Assembly (NCBI RefSeq): GCF_016031625.1 | Contig: NZ_JACCHP010000005.1 | Coordinates: forward strand, 62,001-126,000 | Source: Bradyrhizobium agreste | GTDB lineage: Bacteria > Pseudomonadota > Alphaproteobacteria > Rhizobiales > Xanthobacteraceae | Reading direction: 5' to 3' | Length of the DNA stretch: 64,000 nt | Shown: positions 53,539 through 64,000 of the stretch, piece by piece | Layout: the number at the start of each line of letters is the position of its first letter | Numbering within the stretch: the first letter of the stretch is position 1 | Program-made: the position numbers and the translations under genes | Notes under the pieces: generated by a model | What the model was told of the DNA's origin: nothing | What the model saw: the letters and a program-made list of their open reading frames with translations, nothing else | The model's database searches: none

Positions 53539-53846
53539 CGTGGCAATCCAGCAACGCCGGGGTGTTTTCGATCACTTCGCCCGTGCCAAGACCGGAAATC
53601 ACGGTATTGTCACGGGTAGCCGGCGACCCCCGATTAGCGAATTCTTGATAGTCGGGTGACAGCATGGTTGGCTACGCTTGATCGGCTATGATCGCGGGAG
53701 AATCGAACAACCGTGATTCGCACGGACGTAGTAAAGCGTAGGGTCTTTTTTGGTACGGAATTTGCTCTACTTAAGCTTCATGCCGACTGTCGTGTCGGAA
53801 TGGAGCGATCGAGCGGAACGGGATCGAACCGCGGACGGAGACATGA
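53539..53846. promoter_or_regulatory. clpX upstream region (308 bases)
   Basis: No gene is seen between the clpP terminator and clpX. The stretch 53690-53780 is locally AT-rich and must hold the clpX promoter. I could not assign clear -35/-10 elements. GACGGAG precedes the clpX start. Confidence 0.4.
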
Positions 53847-55118
<1,272 letters not shown>

Positions 55119-55438
55119 TCTGACGGCGCTGGAACGCTCCAATCGTTTCCTCAAAGTAGGCTGCGGAACTGGTATGTCCGCAGCTGGTGTTGCGTCGCTT
55201 ATTGCGTGCGTAAGCGCCTGATGGCGCGTGTCTTTCAATGACTTGACACCTCCCGGGTCGATAGCCACCTAATGTCGGCGGCGAGCGAAAATTCTCTTCA
55301 AGATTCGCCTCTGTTCCGTTCCGGCGAGCCGGTCCAACTTGTAGGACCGACCGGCTCTGCGGATCATCTCGGCACCTTGTGGCGGTTGCGCATGATCAGC
55401 GGGCTGCGTGCAAGGGGGCAAAGCAAAAGGAAAAGGCC
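55119..55438. promoter_or_regulatory. lon upstream region (320 bases) with a candidate promoter
   Basis: No gene is seen. CTTGACA (55242-55248) and CCTAAT (55268-55273) are a possible promoter with a long 19-base spacer; CTTGAC also suits a heat-shock sigma factor, but the -10 match is poor. A leader of ~160 bases would result. AAAGGAAAAGG precedes the lon ATG. Confidence 0.35.
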
Positions 55439-57862
<2,424 letters not shown>

Positions 57863-57880
57863 GGTTCAACGCAAATGATA

Positions 57881-57910
57881 AAACGGCGCCTTCGGGCGCC
57901 GTTTTTGTTT
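57881..57910 (+). terminator. Rho-independent terminator of lon
   Basis: AAACGGCGCC pairs perfectly with GGCGCCGTTT over ten bases with a UUCG-type loop, then TTGTTTT. It lies 18 bases after the lon stop. Confidence 0.93.
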
Positions 57911-57921
57911 TGGAGCTGGTG

Positions 57922-58326
57922 ATGCGGATCGACGGACAGTGCCATTGCGGGAAGATCACCTATGAGGCCGAGGTCGATCCGGAGGCGGTGTCGGTCTGCC
58001 ACTGTACGGATTGCCAGACCCTGACCGGCTCGCCGTTCCGGGTGACCGCGGTCTGTTCGGGCGCAGACGTCCGCCTGACGCGCGGCGCGCCCAAGATCTA
58101 CGGCAAGCGCGGCGACAACGGCCGGATGCGCTTCCAGCATTTTTGCGGCGACTGCGGTTCCCCGCTGTTCACCAGCGGCGAGGGCGATCAGGCCGACGAT
58201 TGGGGCATCCGTTGGGGCTCGATCCGCCAGCGTAGTCAGCTGCGGCCCGTTCGGCAGATCTGGTGCCAGTCGGCGGCGGTGTGGATCGACGCCGTGCCGC
58301 TGCTGCCGGGGCGGCCGCAGGATTGA
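57922..58326 (+). CDS. GFA family zinc protein (glutathione-dependent formaldehyde-activating type)
   Basis: A 134-residue protein with the GFA/CENP-V fold. Zinc-binding cysteines are in GQCHCGKITYEAEV, VCHCTDCQTLTGSPFR and HFCGDCGSPLF. The family was named for glutathione-dependent formaldehyde-activating enzyme, but most members have unknown substrates. The ATG at 57922 has TGGAG six bases before it, immediately after the lon terminator. It stands alone before tRNA-Val. Confidence 0.88.
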   Translation: MRIDGQCHCGKITYEAEVDPEAVSVCHCTDCQTLTGSPFRVTAVCSGADVRLTRGAPKIYGKRGDNGRMRFQHFCGDCGSPLFTSGEGDQADDWGIRWGSIRQRSQLRPVRQIWCQSAAVWIDAVPLLPGRPQD

Positions 58327-58373
58327 GGTCGGGCTTGCCCAGCGAGGGCGGGTAGGGATAAAGAGGCGGCACG

Positions 58374-58450
58374 GGGCGGTTAGCTCAGCTGGTTAGAGCA
58401 TCTCGTTTACACCGAGAGGGTCCGCGGTTCGAATCCGTGACCGCCCACCA
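58374..58450 (+). tRNA. tRNA-Val (anticodon UAC)
   Basis: The acceptor stem GGGCGGT pairs with ACCGCCC, with encoded A-CCA at the end. The D-arm is AGCTCAGCTGGTTAGAGC, the anticodon stem TCTCG/CGAGA holds TTTACAC (anticodon TAC), and the T-arm is CCGCGGTTCGAATCCGTG. It is a class I tRNA of 77 bases. Confidence 0.97.
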
Positions 58451-58598
58451 TTCCTAAAAGACATGTCGGCTTGGCGATCTACTCGCCCGCTGGATTGCGG
58501 CAGAGCTGAACGCCGGTGGCAATGCGCGCAGATGCGACTCGCTGCGCGCACCTGCCGCGCTCGCCCGGTCTCCACTCCTCAAGCCCTGCGTTGTACGG

Positions 58599-59213
58599 TC
58601 ACGTCAACGGCCTTGCCGTTTCCTTCACCGCCTGCGCTGTCGTTGCCATGCCGGCGGCATAGGCAGCTCCTGCGCCGAGGAGAAGCGAGCAGAAGCTTGC
58701 AAACATCACGTATGAGAAGTGTTTGCGGGCCTCGTCGAGCTGGGCCGGCGTCGCCGGCCGAGCCGTCGCACCGACCGTGTCTCGACCCGTATTGTTCGTC
58801 CAATAGGCGATACGGGCGCTCGCTGTGTATGACGGGCCGACCAGGTTGCTGGCGATGCTGGTCGCGGACACCGGCATCATCGCTGCCGCAGCCACCACGA
58901 CGACAGTCGTGACCGCCCAGGCGGCAAGTGCGTGGCCGACGCGGCCGAGGCCGGACTGATCCGGCGAGTTGGCTGCCGCAACGGCACCGCCAACAAAGGC
59001 AGCAATGATTCCCGACACCGCCCACCACACGAATGCGGCCCAGCTAGCGCCAGCGGGTGCCGTCGAGGCTGTGGGAATGTCGATTGCGAGCAGACCGATG
59101 CCGAGACCGAGCATGGTCAGCAAGATTTGGACGACCAACGATGCGAACATGCCAGCCAGTACGGCCGACCAGGTCCAGCCAAAGAAGGGGTTGGGTATTG
59201 CGCGTGTCACCAT
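58599..59213 (-). CDS. Four-to-five-helix membrane protein of unknown function
   Basis: A 204-residue protein from the ATG at 59213, which has GGAGG eight bases upstream. Helices are WTWSAVLAGMFASLVVQILL, the segment LGLGIGLLAIDI, AAFVWWAVSGIIAAFVGGAV, HALAAWAVTTVVVVAAAAMM and a C-terminal YVMFASFCSLLLGAGAAYAA. Similar small polytopic proteins occur in many Bradyrhizobium genomes without a known role. The longer frame upstream covers the microprotein gene's region antisense and is not credible. Confidence 0.7.
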   Translation of the reverse strand: MVTRAIPNPFFGWTWSAVLAGMFASLVVQILLTMLGLGIGLLAIDIPTASTAPAGASWAAFVWWAVSGIIAAFVGGAVAAANSPDQSGLGRVGHALAAWAVTTVVVVAAAAMMPVSATSIASNLVGPSYTASARIAYWTNNTGRDTVGATARPATPAQLDEARKHFSYVMFASFCSLLLGAGAAYAAGMATTAQAVKETARPLT

Positions 59214-59338
59214 GGCGAGATCCTCCACGAACTTCCATTTCCCGTTCCAACGCGCCCTTAAATCTTCCGTTCCTGGATCTGGAACTCCCGACGGCTTCGT
59301 GGCTTGGTTTACGGCAAAGCTAGAAGAGGCCGGACACC

Positions 59339-59422
59339 ATGACACTTGGTCGCGGCGCCCTATTGTGGCTGCTAGGAATTCCGCTCCCGGTCATCCTGCT
59401 GCTTGCGCTGTTCTGGCGTTAG
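59339..59422 (+). CDS. 27-residue hydrophobic microprotein
   Basis: ATG at 59339 to TAG at 59422 encodes MTLGRGALLWLLGIPLP followed by VILLLALFWR. A glycine/arginine start, one hydrophobic helix with a central proline pair and a C-terminal W-R is a pattern I recall from unannotated small membrane proteins of Alphaproteobacteria. AGAAGAGG lies about nine bases before the ATG. It is divergent from the membrane protein at 58599-59213. The function is unknown; the peptide may insert in the inner membrane. Confidence 0.55.
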   Translation: MTLGRGALLWLLGIPLPVILLLALFWR

Positions 59423-59682
59423 CTTGCGGATCGGAGGGAGGGCGGAGAAGGCGCGGCGCTCGATGGCGGGCCCAGCGCACAATTCGGTTTTGCGACAAGA
59501 ACGGGCCGTCAACAGCGCAGATGCCCCTCATTGGCTGAGCTCTCTTCCCCAACCTTCCATCAGACTTAGTCCTGACCTAAAGGCTGCATCGGCCCCCGCG
59601 ACGTGATATGGCCGCTGTGCTGCTGCACCGCGGGATACCACCTGGCGGCCGCATCGCGCGAATGGCAACGACCGGGGACACC

Positions 59683-60543
59683 ATGCAACAACCCAGCGGG
59701 CACGAGCAGAATGCCGACCAGATCGCCTATTGGAACGGCCCGAGCGGGCAGCGCTGGGCCGATCGCCACGCGGTGCAGGAAAAGCTGCTCGGACCCATTG
59801 CCGACGTCCTGATCGCGCGCGCCGCGCCGAGGCCGGGTGAGCGCGTGATCGACGTCGGCTGCGGCTCCGGTGCGACGACATTGGCGTTCGCGAAGGCGGT
59901 GGCGCCTGATGGCCTTGCGCTCGGCCTCGACGTCTCCGAGCCGATGCTGGCGCAGGCGCGGGCACTTGCGCCAAAGGGCTTGCCGCTCGATTTCGTGCTG
60001 GCGGACGCGACGGTCCACCCCTTCGAACCTGCGAGCTTCGATCTGCTCGCCTCGCGCTTCGGCGTGATGTTCTTCGCCGATCCGATCGCGTCCTTCGCCA
60101 ATCTCCGCCGTGCGCTGAAGCCGACCGGACGGCTCGCCTTCGCCTGCTGGCGCGATCCGAAGGAAAACCCCTGGATGATGGCGCCGCTGATGGCGGTCTA
60201 CAAGCACGTGCCGAAGATGCCGCCGGTCGGGCCGGAGGAGCCGGGCCCGTTCGCCTTCGCCTCGGAAGAGCGCGTGATGCGCATCCTCAAAGGTGCAGGC
60301 TTCGTAGACGTGGCAATGGAGCCGCACAATCTTCCGATGGATATCGCGATCGGCAGCGGGCTCGATGCAGCCGTGGACGGCGCGCTGCAGATCGGCCCGG
60401 CCAGCCGCGCGCTCCAGGGCCATCCGCCGGAGACCTACGAGGCCGCCAAGGTGTCGGTCCGCGAGATGCTCGAGCCGTTCTTGAAGGGGCAGAGCGTGAC
60501 GTTGCAGGGCGCGATCTGGATCGTGACGGCGAAGGTGGCGTAG
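59683..60543 (+). CDS. SAM-dependent methyltransferase (class I)
   Basis: A 286-residue methyltransferase from the ATG at 59683, preceded by GGGG; an ATG at 59662 is the alternative. Residues ~9-25 (NADQIAYWNGPSGQRWADR) are typical of a UbiE-like subgroup. Motif I is VIDVGCGSGATTLAFA, motif II LGLDVSEPMLAQARA and motif III region LKPTGRLAFACWRDP. The acceptor is unknown. 59423-59682 in front shows no other gene. Confidence 0.87.
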   Translation: MQQPSGHEQNADQIAYWNGPSGQRWADRHAVQEKLLGPIADVLIARAAPRPGERVIDVGCGSGATTLAFAKAVAPDGLALGLDVSEPMLAQARALAPKGLPLDFVLADATVHPFEPASFDLLASRFGVMFFADPIASFANLRRALKPTGRLAFACWRDPKENPWMMAPLMAVYKHVPKMPPVGPEEPGPFAFASEERVMRILKGAGFVDVAMEPHNLPMDIAIGSGLDAAVDGALQIGPASRALQGHPPETYEAAKVSVREMLEPFLKGQSVTLQGAIWIVTAKVA

Positions 60544-60560
60544 GCCGCAGCTCGCGCCAC

Positions 60561-60647
60561 CGTCATTGCGAGCGAAGCGAAGCAATCCAGAATGCCTCCG
60601 CGGCGACAGTCAGGATTGCTTCGTCGTTTCGCTCCTCGCAATGACGA
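60561..60647. repeat. Inverted repeat, GTCATTGCGAGCGAAGCGAAG class
   Basis: Arms CGTCATTGCGAGCGAAGCGA and the imperfect complement ending CCTCGCAATGACG, with inner AGCAATCC/GGATTGCT. This repeat is widespread in rhizobial genomes. It separates the methyltransferase from the convergent CDF gene. Confidence 0.88.
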
Positions 60648-60657
60648 CGTGGCACCC

Positions 60658-61665
60658 TCACACCACATCATCCGGCGCGAGCGCGCAGCCGTTGTCGGGA
60701 TGCGTCTCGACCTGGAGCGTGCTGTGGCCGATGCGGAAGGATGTCTTGAGGAGCTGCGTCGTCTGCATCAGGAATGCGTCGTCGCTGCCTGCCGGCATGA
60801 CGAGATGGCAGGTCAGCGCCGTCTCCGTGGTCGAGAGCGGCCAGACGTGGAGGTCGTGAATCCCTGAGACGCCCGGTCGCGCCAGCAGGAACGCCTTGAT
60901 TGCAGGAAGGTCGGTGCCCTTCGGCACAGCTGCCATCGACATGTCGATGGAGCCGCGCAGGAGGCTGGTCGTGCTCCAGAGGATGGTGGCGCAGATGACG
61001 AGGCTCGTGACGGGATCGAGCCAGAGCCAGCCGGTCCAGATGATCAGCGCGGCCGAGACCACGACGCCGAACGAGACCGCGGCGTCGGCGGCCATGTGCA
61101 GATACGCGCCTTCGATGTTGATGTCGTCCTTGCGGCCGCTTGCGAACAGCAGGGCGGTGAAACCGTTGATGAGGATGCCGATGCCGGCGACCACCATCAC
61201 GGTGATGCCTGCGACCGGCTCCGGCTCGCGCAGGCGCAGGATCGCCTCCCAGCCGATGGCGCCGGTCGCGACCAGCAGGAACACGGCATTGGCCAACGCG
61301 GCCAGGATGGTGGAGGCGCGAAAACCGTAGGTGAAGCGGCCGCTGGGGGCGCGGCGGGCTGCGATCGAGGCGCCCCAGGCAATGACGAGGCCGAGCACGT
61401 CCGACAAATTATGGCCGGCATCGGCGAGCAGGGCGGTGGAGTTGCCGACATAGCCGTACACCGCCTCGGCCACGACGAGCGCGGTGTTGAGCGTAATGCC
61501 GAGCGCGAACGCCTTGCCGAAATTGGCGGGCGCGTGGACATGGCCGGGCCCATGACCATGATGACCATGACCGTGATCGTGCCCATGTCCATCATCGTCT
61601 CCATGCGCATGCGAGTGGTCCGCATGATCGTGATGGTGATGACCGTGGTGGTCGTGGCTGGCCAA
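60658..61665 (-). CDS. Cation diffusion facilitator (Zn/Co/Cd efflux, CzcD/ZitB-like)
   Basis: A 335-residue CDF transporter. A His/Asp-rich N terminus (MASHDHHGHHHHDHADHSHA and more, ~1-45) buffers metal. Six helices carry the transport-site pairs HxxxD in LLADAGHNLSDVLGL (TM2) and YLHMAADAAVSFG (TM5). The C-terminal cytoplasmic domain includes GVSGIHDLHVWPLST. It exports divalent metal in exchange for protons across the inner membrane. It starts two bases after the stop of the CzcA-type gene, so both are in one operon. Confidence 0.93.
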   Translation of the reverse strand: MASHDHHGHHHHDHADHSHAHGDDDGHGHDHGHGHHGHGPGHVHAPANFGKAFALGITLNTALVVAEAVYGYVGNSTALLADAGHNLSDVLGLVIAWGASIAARRAPSGRFTYGFRASTILAALANAVFLLVATGAIGWEAILRLREPEPVAGITVMVVAGIGILINGFTALLFASGRKDDINIEGAYLHMAADAAVSFGVVVSAALIIWTGWLWLDPVTSLVICATILWSTTSLLRGSIDMSMAAVPKGTDLPAIKAFLLARPGVSGIHDLHVWPLSTTETALTCHLVMPAGSDDAFLMQTTQLLKTSFRIGHSTLQVETHPDNGCALAPDDVV

Positions 61666-61667
61666 TT

Positions 61668-64000
<2,333 letters not shown>

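Overview
The window looks like chromosomal DNA of a Bradyrhizobium or a very close relative (Nitrobacteraceae, Alphaproteobacteria). The grounds are a high-GC genome; a rhizobial-type porin whose mature protein begins ADLPVKAK; a GcrA-family cell-cycle regulator; the orders tig-clpP-clpX-lon and glnB-glnA; and many long inverted intergenic repeats of the kind seen throughout these genomes. No plasmid, symbiosis, nif/nod, phage structural or CRISPR genes are visible.

Layout. 1-2.4 kb holds two broken tyrosine recombinases, probably the worn edge of an island lying to the left. 2.6-17.3 kb is ordinary accessory metabolism and regulation: TetR with an HSL-type hydrolase, an SDR, an alpha/beta hydrolase lacking its serine, MarR, a major porin, GcrA, an RHH protein, an acetamidase/formamidase-type protein, YdcF, DUF169, a saccharopine-dehydrogenase-like protein, and an FAD monooxygenase divergent from a MarR regulator over a perfect palindrome. 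17.2-26.6 kb is a cell-surface polysaccharide locus: O-antigen-ligase/polymerase-like protein, undecaprenyl-phosphate sugar transferase, GT4 glycosyltransferase, Wzc/ExoP-like co-polymerase with a dead-looking kinase domain, CelD/BcsL-like GNAT and a polysaccharide deacetylase.

26.8-30.7 kb is a 3.9-kb insertion between a DUF2842 gene and ctaA. It is bounded by a 12-bp direct repeat and carries an integrase remnant, a fragment of an ATP-dependent DNA ligase, an alpha/beta-hydrolase-adenylate-cyclase fusion and a secreted dienelactone-hydrolase-like protein.

30.8-45.5 kb is mixed core and accessory sequence: ctaA, metY-like, CoA-binding protein, enoyl-CoA hydratase, thioesterase, rplM-rpsI, a diguanylate cyclase, an AI-2E transporter, a PuuD-like amidotransferase, a PRC-barrel protein, an AraC fragment and an NfeD-slipin pair. 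45.6-50.7 kb has nitrogen control (glnA, glnB with a sigma-54 type promoter), the bifunctional NAD(P)HX repair enzyme and a cupredoxin protein that has lost its copper ligands. 50.8-58.5 kb is the protein quality-control block: tRNA-Leu, tig, clpP, clpX, lon, tRNA-Val, with terminators separating the genes. 58.6-64.0 kb ends with membrane proteins, a 27-residue hydrophobic microprotein, a methyltransferase and a metal-efflux pair: a CDF transporter and a CzcA/CusA-type RND pump that runs off the right edge.

The most notable items are the small island with its boundary repeats and repeated decamers, a candidate sRNA between the porin and gcrA terminators, three enzyme-fold proteins that have lost catalytic or metal residues, a probable CTG start in ydcF, and the unannotated-size microprotein.
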